Shown: positions 55,016-63,883 of the stretch, one piece after another
Numbering within the stretch: the stretch's first letter is position 1
Layout: every line of letters starts with the position of its first letter
Assembly (NCBI RefSeq): GCF_016865255.1
Contig: NZ_CP033381.1
Span: 2,356,001-2,420,000 of the forward strand
Reading direction: 5' to 3'
DNA: 64,000 bases
DNA from: Methylomonas sp. LW13
GTDB taxonomy: Bacteria; Pseudomonadota; Gammaproteobacteria; Methylococcales; Methylomonadaceae
Translations under genes and position numbers: made by a program
The notes under the pieces: generated by a model
What the model saw: only the letters and a program-made list of their open reading frames with translations
The model's database searches: none
Told to the model about the DNA's origin: nothing

Positions 55016-56488
55016 TTATCGCGAAGCTTTGGTGATGCCGATGGTTTTGCGCAGATCGCCTAAGGTCACCACACGCGGACCGTGCAAGGCAGCGATCTGT
55101 CCAACATCCAATTTAAGCCGTTGAATATTTTCATACAGATTCAGCGAATAAGGGTTCACGGATGTGGGCGCCGGCGCGTTAGCCGCTTGCGGCGTATAGG
55201 CGTCGGCCTCGATCAATATCTTTTCCTTGGGCAAATACACCGCAACAAAGGCGTCGTTGTGGCTATTCTCAGCCAAGGCATGAATTTCAATATTGCGTTT
55301 GCCGTCAGAAATCACCTGTTTGCCGGCAAAGCTGAGGAAGTTTGGCGCTTTTTTGGACTTCTCCAGATTGTCGGGGTAAATACTATGCGGTGCAGCCCAG
55401 ACTTTTTCGTAATAAGCCTGATTGGGCTGATGGGTGACGATAGTGGCGCCGGCATCGACGAAGGTGCGCAAGCCGCCGCTGTGGTCAAAGTGCGCGTGAG
55501 TATTGATCACGTATTTGATCGGTTTATTGGGGATGGTTTCCTTGAGTTTTTCGATTAGCGCCAAGGAGCGTTCTTCGTTTTGCGGTGCTTCTACCAGCAC
55601 GATATGGTTTAGCTGCTCGATAGCCACGCTATGGTGAGTACCGCCGGTCAAATAATACACGCCGTCCGCAAGTTTATTGGCTGCGACGATAATGTTCAGT
55701 TTCTTGGCGGCTTCGGCAGGTACCGCGATGTCTACCGGCGGGTTGGCTTTTACTGTGATGACGTTCAAATCCAATACCGGATAGCCGCCTTGCAGACGCA
55801 CGATATGGCTGGGAAACAAGCCGCCGCCAAATTCCTTGTAGTCGCTGTATTGCGTTTCCAGTAAGGTGTAGCCAAGCACCGGATTGTCAATCCAGGTTTT
55901 GACCTTGGTTAATTGGTGGCGGGCATTCAATGTCCCCTGGTAGCGGTATTTGCCGTCCAAAGTAAAGCTGACTTCGGTATCGGTGCCCTTGTCTTCAGTT
56001 TTGGCCTGATGGCTCTGCGCTGCTCTTAAAAATCCTTGTGGCGTGGCCCAGATTTCGGCGGCGCGTTCTTCGCTAGCGGTGGGTTGCGTGGTGATGGCGG
56101 GGTTAGCGCTGGTGGCGCCGGCCGCAGGCGGGGCAATATTCCAGGCATAAGCGCCGCTGACGTATTGATCAACCTTTTGCTCGGTGGGTTGCGGCCGATT
56201 CCGCCCCGGCTCTATCTCTTGCAAACGGCTGATTTGCACGCGGGCGCTGGCGGTTTCGTAATTGATGTCGGCGGTGTAGTTTTTGACGGCAAACGGCGGC
56301 CAGGGCAGGTCGGGATTCGGCGCCTGACCGAATTGGTACCAACGGCCGGTGCCGCTAAATTCGATGGATTTGAGGTTCGTGACGCCCGCGGCATCGCTGG
56401 CTAATTGGATGCTGTTTTGCTGCAGCGAACTACAGCCGGTGAAAATAAGCGCGGTTAAACCGGCCGTTCGGTATAGCAATTTATACAT
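55016..56488 (-). CDS. Metallo-beta-lactamase-fold lipoprotein
   Basis: 490 residues from the ATG at 56488, chosen because GGAG lies 6 bases upstream and a lipoprotein signal (LTALIFTGC, Cys near residue 18) begins there; a longer frame to 56611 lacks both. The first 240 residues are beta-rich and not recognised. The C-terminal half is an MBL-fold hydrolase with the zinc motif HAHFDHSGG and later ligands in ENSHNDAF and EADAY. Anchored in the envelope. Substrate unknown; lactonase, phosphodiesterase or sulfatase-like activity are all possible. Single-gene unit. Confidence 0.83.
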   Translation of the reverse strand: MYKLLYRTAGLTALIFTGCSSLQQNSIQLASDAAGVTNLKSIEFSGTGRWYQFGQAPNPDLPWPPFAVKNYTADINYETASARVQISRLQEIEPGRNRPQPTEQKVDQYVSGAYAWNIAPPAAGATSANPAITTQPTASEERAAEIWATPQGFLRAAQSHQAKTEDKGTDTEVSFTLDGKYRYQGTLNARHQLTKVKTWIDNPVLGYTLLETQYSDYKEFGGGLFPSHIVRLQGGYPVLDLNVITVKANPPVDIAVPAEAAKKLNIIVAANKLADGVYYLTGGTHHSVAIEQLNHIVLVEAPQNEERSLALIEKLKETIPNKPIKYVINTHAHFDHSGGLRTFVDAGATIVTHQPNQAYYEKVWAAPHSIYPDNLEKSKKAPNFLSFAGKQVISDGKRNIEIHALAENSHNDAFVAVYLPKEKILIEADAYTPQAANAPAPTSVNPYSLNLYENIQRLKLDVGQIAALHGPRVVTLGDLRKTIGITKASR

Positions 56489-56919
56489 GTTAACTCCTGT
56501 TGGTTTGAAATAGGTGTATGGATCGGTAAGGGTCAAATTAGGCTGTCTGCCGCTAATGCCGGCCGGTTGGACAGTGTCGCTACTGGGATTTTCGGCGCTG
56601 ATTGATTTCAATTGGAGCTGAGCTCAGCAAGAGCTGTGCCGTTTAACGGTAGGCCGCAAACCCGGCGCAACCAGGGGGATGGCTTATGTTGATAGGAAGG
56701 GCGATATGCTGCTCAACTAGCAACGTTTGCTGCTTAGGTGTTTATGCAGAATCAGCTCGGTGTGCCGTGTCGGGCCCGATGATAAAAACAACATGCAGTG
56801 CGTCTTACGCATCTTGTCTTTATGCCAATATCTGAAATAGACATCGAAATATATCGTTTTTAAAGAGAGTCTGGCGCTGGATAGAATTTCCCTAAGCTTG
56901 TCACACAGGGAAACCTTTT
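56489..56919. other. 431-base gap between the divergent MBL and FadL genes
   Basis: No gene with coding character. Promoters for both neighbours must lie here. AT-rich DNA at 56820-56870 is a likely promoter area for the FadL gene. A GC-rich stretch at 56640-56700 could fold but matches no known riboswitch well. Confidence 0.4.
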
Positions 56920-58191
56920 ATGTCGTTTGCAAAAATATCATGGGCCATGTTGGGATCTTTTACCGCGTTGGCTGTGTGCGTGCCCGCCGCGAACGCCACC
57001 AACGGCTATTTTGCCCACAGCTACGGCGCCCGGAGTAAAGCCTTGGCCGGGGCCAGTACCGGTTTTGCGCAGGATGCGATTGTCTCGGCGATAAACCCGG
57101 CGGGCCTAGCCTATGTGGGTGATCGTCTGGATTTGGAATTTGAATTATTCAGTCCGCATCGTGAATACCGCGTAAACGGCGGCGGCATGTTGGCGACCGG
57201 GTCGGTCGAAAGCGACAGCGAGTATTTTCCGGTGCCGACCCTGGGTTGGAGTTACAAATTGGATTCTGAGCAAACCCTTGGTGTAGCGATGTACGGCAAT
57301 GGTGGGATGAACACCGATTACAAACCATTAGTTAACGGTAATGGCTTATTTACCGGCGCGAACGGCACGTTCGGCGCTGGCCGCACCGGTATCGATATGG
57401 CGCAAGCGTTTATCGTCGGCACCTACGCGCATTCGTTTGCTAAAGGCCGTTATGCGCTCGGAATATCGCCGATTTTTGCGGCGCAGACTTTCAAGGCCAG
57501 AGGCCTGAATACATTCGGTCAATTCGGTTTTTCCAGTGAACCGGATCATTTATCGGATCAGGGACGCGATTATTCTTTCGGTGCCGGCTTCCGGGTAGGC
57601 GGATTGGCCGAGTTAACGCCGGGTTTGCGATTGGGTGCGTCTTACAAAAGCCGCATCTATATGTCCAAGTTCGAACGCTACTCCGGCTTATTTGCCCAGG
57701 GCGGTGGTTTTGATATTCCGGACAGCTTTAATGTTGGATTGTCCTGGGATGTTAGCAAAGCGCTGACCGCCAATTTTGACGTCGAGCATATCCGCTACAG
57801 TGAAATTAAATCGGTCGGCAACACCTTTCAGGGCAATTTGCTGGGACACGCCGACGGCCGAGGTTTTGGCTGGAACGATATGACGATTTATAAAGCCGGG
57901 GTGCAGTGGCAGCAAAGCCCGGATTGGATTTGGCGCGGCGGCCTGAGTTATGGGCAGCAACCCATTGAAGGCTCCGAGGTGCTGTTCAATATTCTGGCGC
58001 CTGGGGTGCAGGAATGGCACTTGACCGGCGGCTTAAGTCACGCGCTTAGCAAACAAGACGAACTCAGTTTTGCGTTTATGTATTCGCCGCAGAAAACCAT
58101 TACCGGCCCAAATCCATTGAGTCCGGGCCAATCCATCGATTTGTCGATGAGCCAGTTTTCGCTGCAATTTGGTTGGACTCGGCGGTTTTAA
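56920..58191 (+). CDS. FadL/OmpP1-family outer membrane channel
   Basis: 423 residues with a signal peptide (about 1-26, ANA site). The mature start NGYFAHSYGARSKALAGASTGFAQDAIVSAINPAGLAYVG is the FadL hatch region with its conserved Gly-Ser-Asn-Pro elements. A 14-stranded barrel follows, ending in the aromatic TRRF. The family imports long-chain fatty acids or aromatic hydrocarbons by lateral diffusion. AGGGAAACC precedes the ATG. A clean terminator follows. Confidence 0.9.
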   Translation: MSFAKISWAMLGSFTALAVCVPAANATNGYFAHSYGARSKALAGASTGFAQDAIVSAINPAGLAYVGDRLDLEFELFSPHREYRVNGGGMLATGSVESDSEYFPVPTLGWSYKLDSEQTLGVAMYGNGGMNTDYKPLVNGNGLFTGANGTFGAGRTGIDMAQAFIVGTYAHSFAKGRYALGISPIFAAQTFKARGLNTFGQFGFSSEPDHLSDQGRDYSFGAGFRVGGLAELTPGLRLGASYKSRIYMSKFERYSGLFAQGGGFDIPDSFNVGLSWDVSKALTANFDVEHIRYSEIKSVGNTFQGNLLGHADGRGFGWNDMTIYKAGVQWQQSPDWIWRGGLSYGQQPIEGSEVLFNILAPGVQEWHLTGGLSHALSKQDELSFAFMYSPQKTITGPNPLSPGQSIDLSMSQFSLQFGWTRRF

Positions 58192-58216
58192 TTCATTCAG
58201 GGCTCTCCTCCCTCTC

Positions 58217-58241
58217 AAGCGCCGTCAAGGCGCTTCTTTTT
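58217..58241 (+). terminator. Rho-independent terminator after the FadL gene
   Basis: AAGCGCC (58217-58223) pairs with GGCGCTT (58229-58235) around a 5-base loop, followed by CTTTTTAAA. Confidence 0.85.
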
Positions 58242-58259
58242 AAACGACTGTTACAACAT

Positions 58260-59423
58260 ATGCCGATGACTTTTCCCGCTGCTAACCGGATTGCCAATCT
58301 TAAACCGTCCGATATACGTCTGATGACCCGCGAGTGCGAACGCATCGGCGGGATCAATCTGGGTCAGGGCTTAGGCGATTTGCCGGCACCGGCCCTAGTG
58401 CGGGACGGTGCGATAAAGGCTATTCAAGACGGCCTCAATACCTACACTGCCTCGGAAGGTGTGCCGCCATTACGGCAGGCGATTGCCGCCAAGCTTAAGC
58501 GCGACAATGGTTTGGACGTCGATCCTGACAGTCAGATCGTGATTAGCGGCGGCACAACGGGGGCATTTGCAGCTACTTTGACGGCGCTATTAAACCCGGG
58601 CGACGGCATTTTGCTGATGGAGCCTTACTACGGCTACCATTTGAACACGATTTTGCTCAACGGCCTGGAGCCGCAGTTTTTAACCTTGGCGCCGCCGACT
58701 TTTGCGCTTGACGAAGCGGCGTTGCGTGCCGCCCTAAAACCCAATACCCGGGCAATCGTGGTTTGCACACCCAGTAATCCCAGCGGCAAACTCTTCAGTG
58801 CCGCCGAGTTGGCAATCATCGAGCGAGTAGCCGAGCAGCACAATTTGCTGGTTATTTCCGACGAAATCTACGAATACATCACCTACGACGGCGTGCCGCA
58901 TATTTCCCCGGCCAGTGTCGGCAATCTGGCCAAGCGTACGGTCAGTATCATGGGCTTTTCCAAAACCTTTAGCATTACCGGTTGGCGGCTGGGTTATGCG
59001 GTCGCCGAACCGGCATTGGCACAGGCGATAAATTTGGTTAACGATTTACTCTATGTTTGTGCACCGTCGCCTTTGCAATACGGCGCGGCAGCCGGTTTGC
59101 AGGCGCCGCCGGACTATTTTCAGCAGCTCAGGGCGCAGTATCAACGCAAGCGCGACATCATTTGCGCCGGCTTGCATGCGGCTGGTTTGACGCCCTTAGT
59201 ACCGCAAGGCGCCTACTACGTGTTAGCCGACATCGGCCACTTTGGGTATCCCACCGCCAAAGCCGCCGCATTAGCTATTCTGGAACAGACCGGTGTCGCC
59301 AGCATTCCGGGCGGTTCCTTTTATCAAAGCGCCGCCGGCGAGGGTTTGATTCGATTTTGCTTTGCTAAGGATGACGCGACCTTGCATGAAGCAGTTAAGC
59401 GTTTGAGTAACTTCCACCCTTGA
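58260..59423 (+). CDS. PLP-dependent class I aminotransferase
   Basis: 387 residues from the ATG at 58260; a longer frame from 58173 would start within the FadL gene and cross a terminator, so it is rejected (58266 is another possible start). Fold type I aspartate aminotransferase family: NLGQGLGDLPAP, ISGGTTGAFAATLTAL, TPSNPSGKLFSAAEL and PLP lysine K235 in GFSKTFSITGWRLGY. The substrate-recognition Arg is in LIRFCFAK near the end. Amino donor and acceptor cannot be read. It stands alone. Confidence 0.9.
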   Translation: MPMTFPAANRIANLKPSDIRLMTRECERIGGINLGQGLGDLPAPALVRDGAIKAIQDGLNTYTASEGVPPLRQAIAAKLKRDNGLDVDPDSQIVISGGTTGAFAATLTALLNPGDGILLMEPYYGYHLNTILLNGLEPQFLTLAPPTFALDEAALRAALKPNTRAIVVCTPSNPSGKLFSAAELAIIERVAEQHNLLVISDEIYEYITYDGVPHISPASVGNLAKRTVSIMGFSKTFSITGWRLGYAVAEPALAQAINLVNDLLYVCAPSPLQYGAAAGLQAPPDYFQQLRAQYQRKRDIICAGLHAAGLTPLVPQGAYYVLADIGHFGYPTAKAAALAILEQTGVASIPGGSFYQSAAGEGLIRFCFAKDDATLHEAVKRLSNFHP

Positions 59424-59576
59424 TCAATTTGCTAAAGGCTTTTAAGCAAAATAATGTGTGGCTTGTGCTTTCTGGTAGTTGTTTAAACAACAGGCAGTCA
59501 ACAATTGCTGCGCGTGAGGCAGCAGTGTAGCGATGGCTAATTTGCTAAATACTATGTCAAACAAGCACTTGAAAGC

Positions 59577-59591
59577 TGGCACGCAAGTTGA
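59577..59591 (+). promoter_or_regulatory. Near-consensus sigma-54 element before ribA
   Basis: TGGCACGCAAGTTGA: a perfect -24 box, but the -12 element has GA in place of the invariant GC. If used, transcription would start about 59603 and favour the ATG at 59625. Confidence 0.25.
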
Positions 59592-59624
59592 TTTATGAAA
59601 GGAATTAAGCATTTATCGAACACC

Positions 59625-60281
59625 ATGTCCAAATCTACCGTTTCCCGACTCGCCAGCACCCGAATTCCCACGGCGTATGGCGACTTTCAACTCTGCTATT
59701 ACAGCAACACCCTGGATAACAAAGAACATCTGGCGTTTGTGATGGGTAGCGTCAGCGATGCCGACAATGTCTTGGTGCGCATCCACTCCGAATGTTTTAC
59801 CGGCGATGTGCTGGGTTCCAGACGTTGCGACTGTGGTGAACAACTGGATCGCTCGTTGCAATTGATCGCCAGCCAGGGTGCCGGCGTTTTAGTTTATCTG
59901 CGCCAGGAAGGCCGCGGTATCGGCCTGTTGCAAAAAATGCGCGCTTATAACTTGCAAGACCAAGGTTACGACACGGTGGACGCCAATTTGTTGCTGGGCC
60001 ACGGTGCCGATGAACGAGATTACTCGTTGGCAGTCCGCATTCTGGAGGAGCTGGGTGTCAAGTCGATACGCCTGATGACCAACAATCCGTTAAAGATTCA
60101 AGCTTTGGAAAGCGAGGGCATGCTTGTCAAAGCTCGTATTCCTTTGGAAGCCGCGGTTAATGCCGACAATCAAGGCTATTTGCTGACTAAAGTTAGGCGT
60201 ATGGATCATCTATTGTGGGTTAAACCTGCCGCTATCAGGGTAAGCGAGAGAGCCGCACATGCTTGTGAACCAGCAGATTGA
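59625..60281 (+). CDS. ribA: GTP cyclohydrolase II
   Basis: 218 residues from the ATG at 59625, which gives the same N-terminal length as enteric RibA; an ATG at 59595 would add ten residues, and neither has a good ribosome site. Zinc cysteines lie in ECFTGDVLGSRRCDCGEQL, and RQEGRGIGLLQKM with the TNNPLKIQAL stretch form the GTP site. Opens GTP to a diamino-pyrimidinone, the first step of riboflavin synthesis. Its end overlaps the following RibD-type gene by 23 bases. Stand-alone and grouped with a PTPS homologue, it may serve a pathway other than housekeeping riboflavin. Confidence 0.92.
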   Translation: MSKSTVSRLASTRIPTAYGDFQLCYYSNTLDNKEHLAFVMGSVSDADNVLVRIHSECFTGDVLGSRRCDCGEQLDRSLQLIASQGAGVLVYLRQEGRGIGLLQKMRAYNLQDQGYDTVDANLLLGHGADERDYSLAVRILEELGVKSIRLMTNNPLKIQALESEGMLVKARIPLEAAVNADNQGYLLTKVRRMDHLLWVKPAAIRVSERAAHACEPAD

Positions 60282-60975
60282 GCGCTGGCTGATCGCCCAA
60301 ACAGCGTTTTCCGAATCAGCGGAACGGCCGTTTGTCACGCTAAGTTATGCGCAAAGTTGGGATGGCAGCATTACCACGCGCGCCGGTGAAACCTTGGGCT
60401 TGAGCGGTTCCGAGTCGCGGCGTTTGACCCACCAACTCCGTAGTCTGCATGACGGCATCCTGGTTGGTATCGGCACGGTGCTGACCGATGACCCGCAATT
60501 AACGGTGCGCGAATGGGATGGGCACAACCCGCAACCCATCGTGCTGGATAGCGGTTTACGCACGCCGCCGACCGCTCGCCTCTGCCAACGCAAGGATAAA
60601 GACTGCTGGCTGCTAACCTGTTTAAAACCCGACGGGACATTCGGCGGCAACGCCGAAATCATCACTTTAGCCGGCGATGACGATGGGCGTGTTGACCTGT
60701 CGGCAGCCCTGCAACGACTTTGGGAAAAAGGCATCCGGACATTGATGGTGGAGGGCGGCAGTCAGGTCATCACCGCGTTTTTAAAAGCGCAATTGGCGGA
60801 TGCCTTGGTATTGACCATTGCGCCGACTTTGGTCGGCGGTTACAAGGGCGTCGGCAATCTGGATTTAGGCTGTAAAAGCCAATTGCCGCAAATTCGTCCA
60901 TTACATTCGCAAATGCTGGGACAAGATTTGATCATGTGGGGCAATCTGCATTACCGGGAGATGGCGGTAGCATGA
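60259..60975 (+). CDS. RibD C-terminal-type pyrimidine reductase, without deaminase domain
   Basis: 238 residues matching only the reductase half of RibD (dihydrofolate-reductase-like): PFVTLSYAQSWDGSI, GILVGIGTVLTDDPQLTVR and TLMVEGGSQVITAFL for NADPH and substrate binding. The deaminase half is missing. In riboflavin synthesis this enzyme reduces the ribosyl chain to ribityl. Start and end overlap both neighbours (23 and 4 bases), indicating strict coupling in a five-gene unit. Role in a variant pathway is inferred from context. Confidence 0.85.
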   Translation: MLVNQQIERWLIAQTAFSESAERPFVTLSYAQSWDGSITTRAGETLGLSGSESRRLTHQLRSLHDGILVGIGTVLTDDPQLTVREWDGHNPQPIVLDSGLRTPPTARLCQRKDKDCWLLTCLKPDGTFGGNAEIITLAGDDDGRVDLSAALQRLWEKGIRTLMVEGGSQVITAFLKAQLADALVLTIAPTLVGGYKGVGNLDLGCKSQLPQIRPLHSQMLGQDLIMWGNLHYREMAVA

Positions 60976-62012
60976 GGGCCCGTCAGCTTTGGTTTATCAA
61001 GCCCGGAGAGGTTGAAATCCGCGAGCAGCGCTTGCCGCCGTTGCAGCCTGGGCAAATATTGGTGAAGAGTCTTTGCTCGGCGATAAGCGCCGGTACGGAA
61101 ATGCTGGTTTACCGGGGACAATTGCCCACCGATATTGCGTTGGATGCCTCGCTGGCGGCCTTGCAGCAGCAAAACGCTTATCCCTTGCAATATGGTTATG
61201 CCTGCGTAGGCAACGTCGAACAAATCGGCGCTGGCGTCGATGCCTCTTGGTTAAATAAGCGCGTGTTTTCGTTTCAGCCGCACGCCAGTCATTTTATCGC
61301 TACACTGGATCAACTCATCGCGTTGCCGGATGATGTCGAACCCGAGGCGGCGGTGTTTTTAGCCAACATGGAAACGGCGGTCAATCTGATACTGGACGGC
61401 AGTCCGGGTTTAGGCGAACGAGTGACTGTTTTAGGGCAAGGCATCGTCGGCTTATTGCTATCCAGCTTACTGGCTCGTTTTCCCTTGGCGCAGTTGCTGG
61501 CTTTGGATGAAATCGGCAAACGCAGCAATTACGCCGAGTGGTTGGGTGTACACCGAACTTTCGACCCAAAGTCTGATAGGCAAATTGCCGAATTGAAAGA
61601 TGCTTTACGATTGCCCGTGGAATTATCGGCAACACCGAACTCCGGCGCCGATCTGATCTACGAAGTCAGCGGCGCACCGGCAGCCTTGAATCTGGCTATC
61701 GACCTGTGCAGCTATTCCGGGCGCATCGTGATCGGCAGTTGGTACGGTAACAAATCCGCTTCCGTACAACTGGGTGGAGTGGCCCATCGCAATCGAATCA
61801 GATTCATTAGCAGCCAAGTCAGCAGTATTGCGCCGGAATTGACGGGGCGCTGGGATAAGGCCCGGCGTTTTCAACAGGCTTGGCGGATGATTCGGCAGGT
61901 GAAGCCGCAAGCACTGATCAGTCATCGCATTCCCATCGACCAAGCCGCAGACGTTTACCAGCTGCTGGATCAAGCGCCGGAACAAGTCTTACAAGCCGTT
62001 TTTATCTATTAA
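60972..62012 (+). CDS. Zinc-less MDR-family dehydrogenase (BchC-like)
   Basis: 346 residues from the ATG at 60972, which overlaps the previous stop by 4 bases. Medium-chain dehydrogenase fold with a Rossmann domain (VTVLGQGIVGLLLSSLLARF). The catalytic zinc residues are not conserved: the usual Cys position reads SAGTE and the usual GHE histidine reads YGYACVG. The SAGTE region resembles bacteriochlorophyllide dehydrogenase BchC and related orphan enzymes. It probably oxidises or reduces a bulky cyclic substrate with NAD(P)H. The next gene begins after a 180-base gap with a palindromic repeat. Confidence 0.8.
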   Translation: MRARQLWFIKPGEVEIREQRLPPLQPGQILVKSLCSAISAGTEMLVYRGQLPTDIALDASLAALQQQNAYPLQYGYACVGNVEQIGAGVDASWLNKRVFSFQPHASHFIATLDQLIALPDDVEPEAAVFLANMETAVNLILDGSPGLGERVTVLGQGIVGLLLSSLLARFPLAQLLALDEIGKRSNYAEWLGVHRTFDPKSDRQIAELKDALRLPVELSATPNSGADLIYEVSGAPAALNLAIDLCSYSGRIVIGSWYGNKSASVQLGGVAHRNRIRFISSQVSSIAPELTGRWDKARRFQQAWRMIRQVKPQALISHRIPIDQAADVYQLLDQAPEQVLQAVFIY

Positions 62013-62046
62013 TAGACCATAGCTTTAGCTAATCGCCGTGAATTTA

Positions 62047-62084
62047 GCCCCCTCTCCTCGTGGGAGAGGGCTGGGGTGAGGGGG
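62047..62084. repeat. CCCTCTCC palindromic intergenic repeat
   Basis: CCCTCTCC pairs with GGGAGAGGG around TCGT, flanked by outer C and G runs. This GC-rich motif is a common dispersed element in proteobacterial genomes. It splits the dehydrogenase gene from the PTPS gene and may be a partial transcription stop. Confidence 0.6.
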
Positions 62085-62193
62085 ATAAAACCCTAGTCTA
62101 ACCTTCGCCTAAATGACATGTTAGTACCAGAGAAGGAACAAGGCATTGGCCGCCAGTAACAAAAATAGCCACCGAAACCCAAGGAAAACCAAC

Positions 62194-62571
62194 ATGTACA
62201 GCGTAGCCGTCAGCCGAGACTTTATCGCCAACCATTACTTAATCGGCGGCGATTGGGGCAGCGAAAACCAACCCCACGCCCATCATTACATCGCCGAAGT
62301 GCGTATCGACGGCGAGGAACTGGATCAGCACGGCTATCTGGTGGACATCGTTGCTATCGAAGCCGCGTTGGATGAAATAGTCGCCGGTTTTCGCGACCAA
62401 ATGCTCAACGACAAACCGGAGTTTGCGGGCTTAAACCCCAGTATCGAGCACTTCAGCCGCATTATCTGCGAAAAAATCGCCGCAGCCATTAATCCACCGG
62501 GCACAGGCAGATTGCGGGTAAAACTCTGGGAAAACGCCACCTGTTGGGCGGCTTACCGCTTGGCGTTCTAA
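62194..62571 (+). CDS. 6-pyruvoyl-tetrahydropterin synthase/QueD-family protein lacking the catalytic cysteine
   Basis: 125 residues from the ATG at 62194, chosen because AAGGAAAACC lies upstream and the fold starts there (MYSVAVSRDFIANHY); a frame from 62146 adds an unlikely basic leader. Zinc histidines H14, H28 and H30 are present, the last two as PHAHH in place of HGH. The usual cysteine before this motif is absent; E24 stands close to that position, as in the PTPS-III branch. The glutamate in KLWENATCWAAY is kept. It probably acts on a pterin or similar compound by a chemistry different from QueD. Confidence 0.82.
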   Translation: MYSVAVSRDFIANHYLIGGDWGSENQPHAHHYIAEVRIDGEELDQHGYLVDIVAIEAALDEIVAGFRDQMLNDKPEFAGLNPSIEHFSRIICEKIAAAINPPGTGRLRVKLWENATCWAAYRLAF

Positions 62572-62583
62572 GCGCTAAACAAC

Positions 62584-63681
62584 GTGCATGTCGGCTTGCT
62601 GATCGTTGGAGATATGGACAGCGTCAGCGGTGGCTATTTGTATAACCGCAAGTTGGTGGCTTACCTGCAAAGCCAAGGTGACCAGGTCAGCATTATCAGC
62701 TTGCCGCCGCATAATTATTGGCGGCTGTTGGCGGAAAATATTACCGGCGATTTGCTGGAGAAAATCGCCGCAGCCAAGCCGGATATTCTGATTCAAGACG
62801 CCATAGCGCATCCGGCCGTGTTTTATTTGAATCGGCGCATCAGTAAACAACTCGACATCCCGATAATTGCCCTGGTGCATCTGCTAGCCAGCATCGACCA
62901 CTCGCCTTGGCACAGTGCCTGGCTCTATCGGATTATCGAGCGCCGCTATTTACAAACGGTGAACGGCATCATCGCCAACAGCCGGACCACGCTAAGCCAA
63001 ATCCAACAGCTACTGGCCGGCGAATTACCTCCGCACTGTATTGCTGTGCCGGCCGGCGATAATTTTGCGGGCGTAAACATCGATCACACAGCCGTGTTAA
63101 ACCGCGCGCTGGAGCCCGGACCGCTGAGAATATTGCTGGTAGGCAACGTCATCCGCCGCAAGGGTTTGCATGTGCTGCTCGAAGCCCTTAGCCAACTGCC
63201 TGCACCGGACTACCTGCTCAGAGTGGCCGGACGGCTGGATATGGAGCCGGGCTATGTCGCGTATATCAAAACCTTGATTCAAGATGCCGGATTGACCCAA
63301 AACATGTCCTTGCTCGGTTCCGTGCAAGGTGAAGCGTTGGCCGATTTGTACCGGCAACACCATCTATTAGTCATGCCGTCCGCTTACGAAAGCTATGGCA
63401 TTGTCTATGTGGAATCTCAGCAATTCGGCTTGCCGGTGATCGGCACCATGGCGGGAGCTGCCTGGGAGATTATTCGTGAAGGAGATAACGGCTATTTGAT
63501 CGAACCCGAAGGTCATGTCGCCTTAGGCAATTTGTTAAAAACCCTGCATCATGATCGGCAACTGCTGGCTCGATTGGGCGCTAACGCCCTGCAATTCTAT
63601 GCCGACCATCCCAAATGGGAGACAAGTTGCGCCGGCATCCGCGCGTTTTTATCGGGTCAAGTAATCGGGCAAAACCGATAA
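62584..63681 (+). CDS. GT4-family glycosyltransferase
   Basis: 365 residues with a GTG start at 62584 (an ATG at 62614 is possible). GT-B fold: N-terminal GLLIVGDMDSVSGGYLYNRKLVAYL, a central RILLVGNVIRRKGLHVLLEAL, and the donor-site EX7E motif in AYESYGIVYVE. Transfers a sugar from a nucleotide donor to an unknown acceptor. It starts 12 bases after the PTPS gene. In this pterin-like cluster the acceptor could be the small molecule itself, giving a glycosylated pterin, which is inference. Confidence 0.88.
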   Translation: MHVGLLIVGDMDSVSGGYLYNRKLVAYLQSQGDQVSIISLPPHNYWRLLAENITGDLLEKIAAAKPDILIQDAIAHPAVFYLNRRISKQLDIPIIALVHLLASIDHSPWHSAWLYRIIERRYLQTVNGIIANSRTTLSQIQQLLAGELPPHCIAVPAGDNFAGVNIDHTAVLNRALEPGPLRILLVGNVIRRKGLHVLLEALSQLPAPDYLLRVAGRLDMEPGYVAYIKTLIQDAGLTQNMSLLGSVQGEALADLYRQHHLLVMPSAYESYGIVYVESQQFGLPVIGTMAGAAWEIIREGDNGYLIEPEGHVALGNLLKTLHHDRQLLARLGANALQFYADHPKWETSCAGIRAFLSGQVIGQNR

Positions 63682-63685
63682 ACGC

Positions 63686-63883
63686 TCAGCCATTCGCCAA
63701 CAATCGCGTGCGCCGGCTGGCAAGTCCCTGTCGAGCACAGCTATCGATGTAGTGGTGCAGCGCCACCTGCGCATTGGTTTTAGAGGAAAACGGCCCTTTG
63801 CGGCCTTCCCGAGTCAAAAAATACCAGGCGTGTAAGCCTGTACCAGGATTAACTACAGACAAAAATCGTTCCGTGCGAAACAT
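63686..63883 (-). CDS. Small conserved protein, possibly DUF6316
   Basis: 65 residues from the ATG at 63883; a GTG at 63937 would add 18 residues of doubtful sense. FRTERFL...WYFLTREGRKGPFSSKTNAQVALHHYI has the pattern of a short gammaproteobacterial family with aromatic WYF and TREG elements followed by GPF. No signal peptide or catalytic motif. It converges on the glycosyltransferase gene with only 4 bases between stop codons. Confidence 0.55.
   Translation of the reverse strand: MFRTERFLSVVNPGTGLHAWYFLTREGRKGPFSSKTNAQVALHHYIDSCARQGLASRRTRLLANG

Noticed and set aside
56640..56700. Possible GEMM (cyclic-di-GMP) riboswitch before the FadL gene
   Set aside because: A GGCCGCAAACCC-like patch is reminiscent, but the GGCAAACC element and the second stem do not align.
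58173..58259. Earlier start for the aminotransferase
   Set aside because: It begins inside the FadL gene and crosses its terminator.
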